A stretch of 64,000 nucleotides of DNA from Allohoeflea poritis. Lineage in GTDB: Bacteria > Pseudomonadota > Alphaproteobacteria > Rhizobiales > Rhizobiaceae. Numbering within the stretch: position 1 is the stretch's first letter; each line of letters begins with the position of its first letter. Positions 8,807 to 17,033 of this stretch are shown here, piece after piece. The stretch is from contig NZ_JAPJZH010000016.1 in assembly GCF_027889715.1 (NCBI RefSeq), forward strand, positions 1-64,000, in the 5' to 3' direction. The notes below the pieces were generated by a model that had not been told where the DNA came from, searched no databases, and saw nothing but the letters and a program-made list of their open reading frames with translations. Position numbers and translations under genes: made by a program.

Positions 8807-9295
8807 TCACCCTTCCCGAGGCGTGACCTGGACAGTCATCTCGATCTCGATGGGCGCATCGATCGTGAGCTGATCCTGGTAAAGCGCCGCACGTGCGTGG
8901 GTGCCCTTTTCTTCGCCCAGAAGCTCCACCCAGAAATCCGAAGCGCCGTTGAGGATCTGCGGTGCGTCCTTGAAGCCCGGCTTGGCGTTGATGTAACCGA
9001 TCATCTTGACAACCCGCACCAGCCGGTCGAGATCGCCGATGACGTGCTTGATCATCGAAAGGTGATTGATGGCCGTCAGGCGTGCGGACTGATAGGCATC
9101 CTCGACGGAAATTTCGCCGGCCTGTCCAGGATACGGATTGTAATCCTCGCCGTCTTCACCGACCTTGGTGCCGACGGTACCGGAGATATAGGCGATATCC
9201 CCGACCTCGACGCCGCACAGATAGTTCGCCACCGGCTTGGGTGGACGCGGAAGTTCAATTCCCATTTCGGCGAGACGTGCTTCGATCTTGGACAT
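8807..9295 (-). CDS. RidA/YjgF-family protein
   Basis: A 162-residue RidA-fold protein, longer than typical RidA (about 125-130 aa), with an N-terminal extension IEARLAEMGIELPRPPKPVAN. It contains AYISGTVGTK, an Arg in THARAALYQ and a Glu in IEIEMTVQV, at positions matching the catalytic Arg and Glu of the family. It lies 17 bp downstream of the aldehyde dehydrogenase gene in one operon. A deaminase acting on an aminomuconate-like or enamine intermediate would suit the neighbours, but this is inferred from context. Confidence 0.8.
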   Translation of the reverse strand: MSKIEARLAEMGIELPRPPKPVANYLCGVEVGDIAYISGTVGTKVGEDGEDYNPYPGQAGEISVEDAYQSARLTAINHLSMIKHVIGDLDRLVRVVKMIGYINAKPGFKDAPQILNGASDFWVELLGEEKGTHARAALYQDQLTIDAPIEIEMTVQVTPREG

Positions 9296-9312
9296 GCAGC
9301 CATTCCTTCTTT

Positions 9313-10761
9313 TTATCGAATGTTGAACGTGATGGTCTTGGCCTCGGTGACGGCGCGCAGCGTATGTTTGCCGCCCAGCCGGCCGATGCCGCTGGCTTTC
9401 CCCGGCGCTCCGCCGAACGGCAGGTGCAGTTCCCAGTAACAGCTCGGATTGTTGATATTGACGAGACCGGCTTCGATCTCCTCGCCGAACCGGAAAGCGC
9501 GCGACAGGTCGCGGGTAAAGACACCGGCGGCGAGTCCGTGCCCGGCCGAATTGGCAACGCGGATCAGGTCGTCGTCGTCCTCGCAGACAATAATCGGCGC
9601 GACCGGCCCGAAGGTTTCGGCGTTGTTCAACAATGCGTCGGCCGGCACATTGTCGATAACGGTCGGCTCGAAGAAAAGATCCGATCCGAGCTCGGGCAAG
9701 CCCTCTCCGCCGGCAACCAGCGTGCCGCCGCGGCGGACACCATCGGCCACGTGTTCGGCAATCTTCTCGACAACGGAAGGATTGTTCAGCGGCCCCATCG
9801 TCGTTGTTTCCTCAAGCGGATTGCCGACCTTGATCGCCTTGGCGCAGGCGGCGAGTTTTTCCGCCAGCGCCTCATGGATGTTGCGCGTTGTCAGGATGCG
9901 GCCCGTTGCGGCACAGACCTGGCCCGCATTGAAGAAACATCCGAAGGCCGCCGCCTCGGCGGCTCCGTCGAGATCGGCATCGTCCAGAACGATCACCGGT
10001 CCGTTGCCGCCCAGCTCCAGGAGCATCGGTTTTCCCGCGCCGCGCCGGGCGATGATTTCACCGGTGCGCGGACTGCCGGTAAAGCCGATTCCGTCGGTTC
10101 CCGGATTTGCGACGATCTCGTCACCGACCACATCGCCCGGCCCGTGGACGAGATTGACCGCGCCTTCCGGCAGCCCGGCGGCGGCGATGCACTCCATCAG
10201 CACCGAGGCACAAGCCGATGTGGTTGGCGCCGGCACCCATACGACTCCATTGCCCGCGGCAAGGCAGGGCGCCAGATACTCGACCGGAATGTTGACCGGG
10301 AAGTTCCAGGGCGTGACGACCGCGTAGACGCCACGCGCCTTGCGGAAACTGATGGCGCGAACCCCGGGGGTCTCCACCGGAATATACTCCCCTTCCATCC
10401 ATTTGATCAGTTCGCCCGCTTCGCGAAACCCTGTGATGGCGGCGTCGACTTCCCCGAATGCTTCCGTCACCAGCGGCTTGCCCTGCTCGCGGGCCAGAAT
10501 ATCGGCGAGATCCGAGCGGCGGCGTGTCATCTCGTCTGCGACCGCGTTGCACAGGGCCGCGCGCTCCCAGGCGGTGGTGCCGGCAAGTGCCCGATGCCCC
10601 TTGCGGGCCGCTTCGATGGCCGCCTGGGCATCGACCCGGTCGCTTTTCGCCACCTGACCCAGCGTCGAATTGTCGGCCGGATTGAAAGTCTCGAACGTCT
10701 CCTGCGAGCGCGCGTCGCACCAGGCGCCGTCGATGAAGTTGCGGTAGGTCTCAATTCCCAT
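9313..10761 (-). CDS. NAD(P)-dependent aldehyde dehydrogenase
   Basis: A 482-residue ALDH superfamily enzyme. The general base is Glu249 (LLELGGNGPV) and the nucleophile Cys283 (FNAGQVCAATGRI), with PWNFP at 151-155. The ATG at 10761 is chosen because it gives the usual GIETYRNFIDGAW start and overlaps the amidohydrolase end by 11 bp; a longer frame starts at 10824. The cofactor-binding Lys usually found in the WKPAP motif is replaced (VVWVPAPTTS), which may alter NAD(P) binding. It probably oxidises a semialdehyde, such as a hydroxy- or aminomuconic semialdehyde, in the neighbouring pathway. Confidence 0.88.
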   Translation of the reverse strand: MGIETYRNFIDGAWCDARSQETFETFNPADNSTLGQVAKSDRVDAQAAIEAARKGHRALAGTTAWERAALCNAVADEMTRRRSDLADILAREQGKPLVTEAFGEVDAAITGFREAGELIKWMEGEYIPVETPGVRAISFRKARGVYAVVTPWNFPVNIPVEYLAPCLAAGNGVVWVPAPTTSACASVLMECIAAAGLPEGAVNLVHGPGDVVGDEIVANPGTDGIGFTGSPRTGEIIARRGAGKPMLLELGGNGPVIVLDDADLDGAAEAAAFGCFFNAGQVCAATGRILTTRNIHEALAEKLAACAKAIKVGNPLEETTTMGPLNNPSVVEKIAEHVADGVRRGGTLVAGGEGLPELGSDLFFEPTVIDNVPADALLNNAETFGPVAPIIVCEDDDDLIRVANSAGHGLAAGVFTRDLSRAFRFGEEIEAGLVNINNPSCYWELHLPFGGAPGKASGIGRLGGKHTLRAVTEAKTITFNIR

Positions 10762-11935
10762 GGTCTGTTGCCTCGGATCGGGTCTGTTGCGGATGGTCGG
10801 TGTCGTGCGGCGCTTGCGGGACACCGCGGGAAATCAGGTGACGGCAGCTCAGCGCCTGCGAAAAGGTGACTTCCTCTCCGGTCACGTCGACCATGGGAAA
10901 GCGCCCGCCATCCCGCACAAGCACCGCGATGTTCGCAACATCTCCAACGGCGATGCGGCCGAGCTCCGGACGCCCGATAATTTGTGCCGGCCTGGACGTC
11001 GTCGCCGCCAGGGCGGCGCCGAATTCGACCCCAAGCGCCAGCAGCTTGTTCATGGTCGTCAGGGCATCGTAGGCGGGACCGTCGACCGACATGCAATGGA
11101 TGTCGGAACTGACAAGGTCGGGCACGAAACCGGCCTCGACCATCGTGCGACAGGTCGCGAAGCTGAAACCGCCCATGCCGTGACCGATGTCGAACAAGAC
11201 GCCACGCTCCTTGGCTTTCCAGGCCGCGTCGCGAACACGTCCATCGTCAACGGGCGCGTTGGGTTCCGGACGGCAGCAATGCGTGACGATATCGCCGGGA
11301 CGCAGACTGTTCAGAATGTCGACAATATGCGGCGGATCCAGGTCGACGTGACACATGAGAGGCAGACCCGCCTGTTCGGCCGCTTCCAGCCCCAGCCTGA
11401 GGGCTTCGGTGCCGTTATCGCCGGCCGCCAGCCGGCCCGCCCGCACTTTTACTCCTACGATGATGTCGGCAAACTCCCGAACCGCCTTGACACATGCCTC
11501 GACGTTGAGAAGCTTCGGATTCTCGCCCTCGCCCACCATGAGCCTGGACGAAAAACCATAGATGCCCGGGTACGAGATGTTCAGATATGCCAGGATATTG
11601 TAGGGGCTCGGGTGCTGAATGAACTCCTTGAACCCCAGGATGTTGGCGGCGCCAGCCGAGCCCGCATCGACAAAGGTCGCCGTTCCCGATCTGTGCGCCG
11701 CGATTTCAGGCCGCACACCGAGTGATGTCGCGCCCCAATAGACATGGGCGTGAATGTCCGTCAGCGCCGGAACCACGACACACCCGGAAGCATCGATCAC
11801 TTCGTCGGCGGCAGGCATGTCACCGGTCGAGATTTGCGCGACGACGCCGTCCCTTATCAGGACATCGCCTCGCGATCCCTTGCCGTTTCCGTCAGCGAAA
11901 ATCTCGCCGCCTGAAATCAATATGTTCCTGGCCAT
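10751..11935 (-). CDS. Amidohydrolase/deacetylase-family metallohydrolase (dihydroorotase-like fold)
   Basis: A 394-residue amidohydrolase-superfamily protein. Likely binuclear-metal ligands are His62 and His64 (TDIHAHVYW), carboxylated Lys163 (VGVKVRAG), His196, His219 and Asp278 (SSDIHCM). It resembles the Atu3266/EF_0837 group, in which one characterised member hydrolyses an acetylated hydroxy-acid and others are deacetylases. It is the first gene of a three-gene operon with aldehyde dehydrogenase and RidA. It may release the aromatic or amino substrate from an ester or amide, but the natural substrate is unknown. Confidence 0.8.
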   Translation of the reverse strand: MARNILISGGEIFADGNGKGSRGDVLIRDGVVAQISTGDMPAADEVIDASGCVVVPALTDIHAHVYWGATSLGVRPEIAAHRSGTATFVDAGSAGAANILGFKEFIQHPSPYNILAYLNISYPGIYGFSSRLMVGEGENPKLLNVEACVKAVREFADIIVGVKVRAGRLAAGDNGTEALRLGLEAAEQAGLPLMCHVDLDPPHIVDILNSLRPGDIVTHCCRPEPNAPVDDGRVRDAAWKAKERGVLFDIGHGMGGFSFATCRTMVEAGFVPDLVSSDIHCMSVDGPAYDALTTMNKLLALGVEFGAALAATTSRPAQIIGRPELGRIAVGDVANIAVLVRDGGRFPMVDVTGEEVTFSQALSCRHLISRGVPQAPHDTDHPQQTRSEATDHGN

Positions 11936-12023
11936 CTCCGGTATGTGCTCCCAGCTGCTGCGAATTGGGGTGATCCTAATTTATCGCGGCGCTGTTATCG
12001 AGGCCTTCCCTTCGTTAAAATCC

Positions 12024-12064
12024 GACTAGTCAGTCAATTACTAGTTACTGACTAGTCAGTCAAT
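12024..12064. promoter_or_regulatory. Duplicated palindromic operator, probably for the TetR protein of the downstream operon
   Basis: GACTAGTCAGTCAAT occurs twice as a perfect 15-bp direct repeat, at 12024-12038 and 12050-12064, 26 bp apart. The second copy forms the perfect palindrome ACTGACTAGTCAGT (12047-12060). A further ACTAGT lies midway at 12041-12046. The cluster is in the 214-bp gap between the divergent amidohydrolase and solute-binding-protein genes, about 85 bp before the latter. A TetR gene lies in the downstream operon, so autoregulation is likely. Confidence 0.7.
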
Positions 12065-12149
12065 ATTGACATCGAAATAACTTTGACCTAGGAATCGCCT
12101 CGTCTTGTGACGGCTGGCGGGCCGTCGAAACCAACAGGAGACGACACCA

Positions 12150-13400
12150 ATGCCTAAAAGAAACATAAGAGGATTATGGGCCGGCATTCTTGTGGCTGCG
12201 GGAGCAGCCACGCTCGCTGCCTCCGTACCGCAGGCCGCACTCGCCAAGGATACTGTCCGGGTTCGTTTTGCCGAGTACAGCACGAAGACCGGGCCGTTTT
12301 TCAAGGACCTGGCCGCACAGTTCAACGCAAGCCAGGATGAAATCGAAGTGGTGGTGGAACATCTGCCCTGGCCGGAAATGCAGCAGCAGCTGATCACCGA
12401 TATCTCGGCCGGCACGGCGCCGGATATCTCGCATATGGCGACCCGGTGGATGGCCGGCTTCGCTGTTGACGGGGCGCTGGCTCCGATCGACGATCTGATG
12501 TCCGAAGGCTTCGCGGAAACCTTCGTGCCCACTTTCCTGGATCTGCAGAAGATCGACGGACAGACCTGGGGCCTGCCGATCGCCGCGTCGGCCCGCGGCA
12601 TGTTCTACAACAAGAAACTGCTGGAACAGGCCGGTGTCGACGTTCCCACGACATGGGAAGAGACGCTTGAGGCCGCAAAGAAGATTTCGGCGCTGAACGA
12701 TGAAGTCTACGGCATCGGCGTTCAGGGTTCGGGCCTCGATACCGAGGGCTACTGGTTCTACTCCCTGTGGACCCATGGCGGCGACATCACGGACGAGAAC
12801 GGACGAAGCGGATTTGCCTCGCCGGCCGCCGTCGCAGCGACGCAGAACTATATCGACCTGATCGAGGCCGGCGTGACCCAGCCGGGTGTCCTTGGTTCGA
12901 ACAGGGAGGACCTTCAGAACCTCTTTACAGCCGGCAAGCTCGGTATCGTGCTTTCCGGTCCCTGGCTGAACGCGCAGCTGGCCGAAGAAGCGCCGGACCT
13001 TGAATACGGCATTGCCGAAATTCCGGTCGCCACGGACCGCGCAACCTATGGCGTGACCGACACGATCTCGATCCTGGCCGATTCCGAGGTCAAGGATTCT
13101 GCGATGAAGGTGCTGGAGTTCTTCTTCAACGACGAAAACCGGTTGGCCTTCGGCAAGAATGAGGGTTTCGTTCCGGTGCTGAAATCCATGGCGAACGAGC
13201 CATACTTCACCGAAGACCCGAACATGGCCGTCTTCCTCGACATGTCGCCGGTCGCTAAATTCGCACCGCTCGTCCCGCAATGGGAAGAGATGGCCGAGAG
13301 CCTGAAATCGGCGCTTGCCAAATCCTATTCGGGTGATGAAGATCCGGCCGCGGCACTGACATCCGCTGCGGACAAGATGAACGCCCTGCTGGACGAATAG
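12150..13400 (+). CDS. Extracellular solute-binding protein, family 1 (ABC importer)
   Basis: A 416-residue periplasmic receptor with signal peptide MPKRNIRGLWAGILVAAGA cleaved near residue 32 (AALA-KD). Family features include VVVEHLPWPEMQQQLITDI, FYNKKLLEQAGVDVPTTWEE and a C-terminal helix with AAALTSAADKMNALL. AGGAGACG lies 7-14 nt before the ATG. It is followed by a strong stem-loop and then by both permease genes and an ATPase gene. Sugar, sugar alcohol or a polar acid are possible ligands; no specific ligand can be assigned. Confidence 0.9.
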   Translation: MPKRNIRGLWAGILVAAGAATLAASVPQAALAKDTVRVRFAEYSTKTGPFFKDLAAQFNASQDEIEVVVEHLPWPEMQQQLITDISAGTAPDISHMATRWMAGFAVDGALAPIDDLMSEGFAETFVPTFLDLQKIDGQTWGLPIAASARGMFYNKKLLEQAGVDVPTTWEETLEAAKKISALNDEVYGIGVQGSGLDTEGYWFYSLWTHGGDITDENGRSGFASPAAVAATQNYIDLIEAGVTQPGVLGSNREDLQNLFTAGKLGIVLSGPWLNAQLAEEAPDLEYGIAEIPVATDRATYGVTDTISILADSEVKDSAMKVLEFFFNDENRLAFGKNEGFVPVLKSMANEPYFTEDPNMAVFLDMSPVAKFAPLVPQWEEMAESLKSALAKSYSGDEDPAAALTSAADKMNALLDE

Positions 13401-13417
13401 TCCTCCGCACCACCTTC

Positions 13418-13457
13418 GCCCGGCAACTTGACGAGCTCAAATTGCCGGGCGGTTTTT
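13418..13457 (+). terminator. Stem-loop with T-tract between binding protein and permeases
   Basis: GCCCGGCAA (13418-13426) pairs perfectly with TTGCCGGGC (13442-13450), with a possible inner TTGA/TCAA pairing, and is followed by GGTTTTT. The structure lies in the 132-bp gap after the binding-protein stop. It looks like a partial terminator or 3' mRNA stabiliser, which would give more binding protein than permease. Confidence 0.75.
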
Positions 13458-13532
13458 GCAGGCGATCGAGCCTGTGTCTAAAGTTGACCGCTTCACCACC
13501 GGTCCAACGGGTCCGAAAACCAGACGACACAA

Positions 13533-14465
13533 ATGGAAATGACCCAGACGACACCAGCGCAAGCTTCCAGACCGCAATCCGGTGCCCGCATCGGGCGTAA
13601 CCTGACAAATCTGGTCTTCATCCTGCCGAGCGTCCTGCTGTCGCTGACAATCATCGGCTACCCGATCTTCGAGGTCATGCGCATGGCCGTCAGCGACGTC
13701 AATCGCTTCGGAAAGATCCGCGGCTTCGAAGGGCTTGGCAATTTCCTCAAAGTCTTCCAGGACCCCATTTTCATCCAGTCCAGCTACCAGACACTGATCT
13801 GGACCGTCGCTGTCGTCGGCGGCACCGTTCTGATCGCCATTCCCGTCGCCATTATCCTGAACGAGGATTTTCACGGACGCTCCATCGCGCGCACGATCGT
13901 ACTCCTGCCCTGGGCTGTTTCCCTTGCCATGACGGCGCTTGTCTGGCGGTTTGTCGTCAATGGCGATTTCGGAACGCTCAACCTCGCACTGACGCAGCTT
14001 GGCCTGCCGTTCAACAACCACCCGTGGCTCGCCACGGCGGCCAGCGCCTTCACCATTGAGATTCTCGTGGGAATTCTGGTGTCGATCCCCTTTACCGTCA
14101 CCATCTTCCTCGGCGGGCTGACATCGATCCCCGTGACGTTATACGAAGCGGCCGCGATGGACGGCGCGACACGGTGGCAAAGCCTCACCCGCATCACCTT
14201 GCCGATGTTGCGGCCCTTCCTCCAGATCGCGATCGTCCTCAACGTGATCTATGTCTTCAATTCTTTTCCCATCATCTGGATCATGACCAATGGCGGCCCC
14301 GCGAACGGTACAGACATTCTGATCACCTATGTCTACAAACAGGCCTTCGCCTTCGGAAAGCTGGATGTCGCAGCAGCCGCGTCGGTGCTGATGTTCCTTG
14401 TCCTTCTCGGGTTTTCGGTGCTTTACCTGTTCATGACCCGCCAGCGCGGGGCGGCTGGCCAATGA
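13533..14465 (+). CDS. Carbohydrate ABC transporter permease, MalF type
   Basis: A 310-residue membrane protein. It has a cytoplasmic N-terminus, a first span at about residues 28-50 (LVFILPSVLLSLTIIGYPIF), further spans, and an EAA loop at VTLYEAAAMDGATRWQSL followed by ITLPMLRP. This is the first transmembrane subunit of the importer that uses the upstream binding protein. Its stop codon overlaps the start of the second permease (ATGA). The operon continues with the ATPase, the TetR regulator and a PLP enzyme. Confidence 0.9.
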   Translation: MEMTQTTPAQASRPQSGARIGRNLTNLVFILPSVLLSLTIIGYPIFEVMRMAVSDVNRFGKIRGFEGLGNFLKVFQDPIFIQSSYQTLIWTVAVVGGTVLIAIPVAIILNEDFHGRSIARTIVLLPWAVSLAMTALVWRFVVNGDFGTLNLALTQLGLPFNNHPWLATAASAFTIEILVGILVSIPFTVTIFLGGLTSIPVTLYEAAAMDGATRWQSLTRITLPMLRPFLQIAIVLNVIYVFNSFPIIWIMTNGGPANGTDILITYVYKQAFAFGKLDVAAAASVLMFLVLLGFSVLYLFMTRQRGAAGQ

Positions 14466-15292
14466 CACGCAAAGCAAAACGTTCCGCCTTGTGCTGGCTC
14501 GGCCTGTCGCCGCTTCTGATCGTGGTTCTGTTCCCCTACGCGACCATGCTGTCGACGGCGCTCAAGCGCAAGGACGAGATCTTCCAGTTCGAGACGACAT
14601 GGCTGCCGGACAGCCTTTATTTCGGAAACTTTATCGAACTTTTCGCAAACCGCGGCTTCGGCCGTGCACTGTTGAACTCGCTCTATATCAGCTTTGGCGC
14701 GACGCTGGTCTCGCTGGCGGTGGCGCTGCCCGCGGCCTATGCGCTCTCGCGCCTGCGAGTACCCGGGAAAGGCACGTTCAGGACCTATCTTCTGGTAACG
14801 CAGCTGATCTCCCCGATCGTGCTGATCGTCGGCCTGTTCCGTCTCTTCGCTTATCTGGGAATGATCAACGATCTCAACGCGCTGGTCTTCGCCCACAGCG
14901 CCTTCTACATGGCTTTCGCCGTCTGGATGCTGCAGAGCTATTTCGACACCATCCCGAAGGACCTGGAAGAAGCTGCCTGGATGGACGGCGCCAGCCGCCT
15001 GAAATCCTTCCGCCGGGTGTTCCTGCCGCTGTGCCTGCCCGGCATTGCCGTGACATCGCTGTTCACCTTCGTCAACAGCTGGAACGAATATGCCATGTCG
15101 CTGACGATCCTTCGGGAAGGGTCCCTGCAGACAGCACCGGTGAAAATCGCGTTCCTCACGGGAACCCTCTATGAGACGGAATGGAACATCATCATGGCGG
15201 CGACCCTGGTCGCCACCGTGCCGGTGGCGATCGTCTTCGCATCGATCCAGAGCTATTTGATCCGCGGTCTCTCGCTTGGAGGAGTAAAGTAA
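14462..15292 (+). CDS. Carbohydrate ABC transporter permease, MalG type
   Basis: A 276-residue permease. The start at 14462 is chosen because ATGA overlaps the upstream stop by 4 bp and yields a short basic N-terminus (TRKAKRSALCWLGLSP) before the first span. The open frame extends upstream to 14174, but only as an out-of-frame shadow of the MalF-type gene. The EAA loop reads DLEEAAWMDGASRLKSF followed by VFLPLCLPG. It ends flush against the ATPase ATG, which marks one transcription unit. Confidence 0.9.
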   Translation: MTRKAKRSALCWLGLSPLLIVVLFPYATMLSTALKRKDEIFQFETTWLPDSLYFGNFIELFANRGFGRALLNSLYISFGATLVSLAVALPAAYALSRLRVPGKGTFRTYLLVTQLISPIVLIVGLFRLFAYLGMINDLNALVFAHSAFYMAFAVWMLQSYFDTIPKDLEEAAWMDGASRLKSFRRVFLPLCLPGIAVTSLFTFVNSWNEYAMSLTILREGSLQTAPVKIAFLTGTLYETEWNIIMAATLVATVPVAIVFASIQSYLIRGLSLGGVK

Positions 15293-16366
15293 ATGTCGTC
15301 CATAGCGATCAGGAATCTCACCAAGTCATACGGCAGCGTCCAAGTATTGCACGGGATCGATCTCGATATCGCGGATGAGGAATTCGTGGTGCTTGTCGGG
15401 CCCTCGGGCTGCGGAAAATCGACACTGCTGCGGATGATCGCAGGCCTTGAGGATATCACCGCCGGCGATCTGCACATCGACGGAACCCGCATGAACGACG
15501 TCAGCCCGCAAAAGCGCGACCTTGCGATGGTCTTTCAGTCCTACGCGCTCTACCCGCACATGACCGTCGCGGAAAACATGGCCTTCTCCCTGTCGCTGCG
15601 CGGCAAGCAGAAATCGGCAATAGAGCGGGAGGTCGGGGACGCCGCCAGAATTCTTCATCTGGAGGACTATCTCGACCGTTTGCCCAAAAGCCTGTCCGGC
15701 GGACAGCGGCAGCGCGTCGCCATGGGCCGCGCCATCGTCAGACATCCGAAGGCCTTCCTGTTCGACGAACCCCTGTCCAATCTGGACGCGAAGTTGCGAA
15801 CCCATATGCGCGCCGAGATCAAGCAACTGCACCAGTCGCTGGGCGCGACCTCGGTCTATGTGACCCATGACCAGATCGAGGCCATGACGCTTGCCGACCG
15901 CATCGTCGTCATGAATGCGGGCCGCGTCGAACAGGTCGGGACGCCTCTGGAACTGTTCGACCGGCCCCGGACGCGATTCGTTGCAGGCTTCATCGGGGCG
16001 CCGGCGATGAATTTCTTCGAAGGCAAAGTCGAACTGAATGAGCAGGGAAAACCACATACGCATATCGGCCCCTCCCCGGTCGCACTCCCGGAGGGTATGG
16101 AGAGCCAGGCGGGCGCCATCGTCACCGTGGGGCTGCGGCCCCAGCACATTCCGGTTTCGGCGGCATCAACTGACGGCAACGCCAGGGTCGAGCTGGTCGA
16201 ACAGACCGGATGCGAGACCAACCTGCTGTTGAAACTGGCCGGGATCGACTTTACCGTCCAGACCCGGGACCGGCTCGAGGTCAATGCGGGTGATGCGGTC
16301 AACCTTGAGTTCGATAGCCGGAACATGCACGTTTTCGACAGCAATAGCGGCCAGAGACTGAACTAG
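15293..16366 (+). CDS. ugpC: ABC transporter ATP-binding protein, UgpC/MalK type
   Basis: A 357-residue ATPase. Walker A GPSGCGKST is at 36-44, followed by signature LSGGQRQRVAMGRA, Walker B FLFDEPLSNLDAKLR, the H-loop VYVTHDQIEAMT, and a C-terminal TOBE-type domain from about residue 235. A GGAGG ribosome site sits inside the end of the preceding permease gene. It energises the importer encoded just upstream. The closest relative in this window is the paralogue at 3188-4261, with which it shares gene order and motifs. Confidence 0.92.
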   Translation: MSSIAIRNLTKSYGSVQVLHGIDLDIADEEFVVLVGPSGCGKSTLLRMIAGLEDITAGDLHIDGTRMNDVSPQKRDLAMVFQSYALYPHMTVAENMAFSLSLRGKQKSAIEREVGDAARILHLEDYLDRLPKSLSGGQRQRVAMGRAIVRHPKAFLFDEPLSNLDAKLRTHMRAEIKQLHQSLGATSVYVTHDQIEAMTLADRIVVMNAGRVEQVGTPLELFDRPRTRFVAGFIGAPAMNFFEGKVELNEQGKPHTHIGPSPVALPEGMESQAGAIVTVGLRPQHIPVSAASTDGNARVELVEQTGCETNLLLKLAGIDFTVQTRDRLEVNAGDAVNLEFDSRNMHVFDSNSGQRLN

Positions 16367-16379
16367 AAGCGAGCACGAT

Positions 16380-17033
16380 ATGCCAAAACCCGCGGCGCGT
16401 CCTGTCACGAGAGACCCGGAAAAAAAATCGAAGATCATACTGAAGGCCGCCCGGAAGGAATTCGCGTCCGCCGGATTCGACGGCGCGCGGGTCGACAGGA
16501 TCGCGGCCAAGTCGAAACATTCCAAGGGATTGATTTATCATCATTTTCAATCCAAGGACGAACTCTTCCGCTCGGTTCTTGTGCAAATGTACCAGGAGCT
16601 CAGCGAGGAGAACAAGGAGCTCTTTCTCGAGGAGTTCGAGCCGCAGGCGGGCGTGATCCGGCTTATCGAGCACACATTCGACTACTTCGCCAACAATCCG
16701 GATTTCATCATCCTGATCAATGCGGAAAACCTGATGAAGGCGCAGCACCTGCGGAAATCCGAGGATGTCCGCAAATCCTTCGAGCCTCTCAGAGCCAGCC
16801 TCGACGCGCTGCTGAAAAAAGGAGCGCAGCAAGGCATATTCCGGCCCAATGTGGATTCCACCGAACTCTATATCTCGATTGTCGCGCTGGGCTATTTCTA
16901 CCTGTCCAACATGCACACGCTGAGCGTGGTTTTCGACAAGGCGCTCGGCGACGAGAAGGCGATCGCGGCGCGCAAGCAGCACATAAAGGAACTCGTACTG
17001 GGCTTTTTGCGCAACAAGGAACCGGACACTTGA
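16380..17033 (+). CDS. TetR-family transcriptional regulator
   Basis: A 217-residue regulator. The N-terminal helix-turn-helix is at about residues 18-65 (ILKAARKEFASAGFDGARVD, then SKGLIYHHFQSKDELF). The helical ligand-binding domain resembles C-terminal TetR domains of the YcdC/RutR group. It sits inside the transporter operon, 13 bp after the ATPase stop, and its own stop overlaps the next start (TTGA). The duplicated palindrome at 12024-12064 is the obvious candidate operator. Confidence 0.85.
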   Translation: MPKPAARPVTRDPEKKSKIILKAARKEFASAGFDGARVDRIAAKSKHSKGLIYHHFQSKDELFRSVLVQMYQELSEENKELFLEEFEPQAGVIRLIEHTFDYFANNPDFIILINAENLMKAQHLRKSEDVRKSFEPLRASLDALLKKGAQQGIFRPNVDSTELYISIVALGYFYLSNMHTLSVVFDKALGDEKAIAARKQHIKELVLGFLRNKEPDT

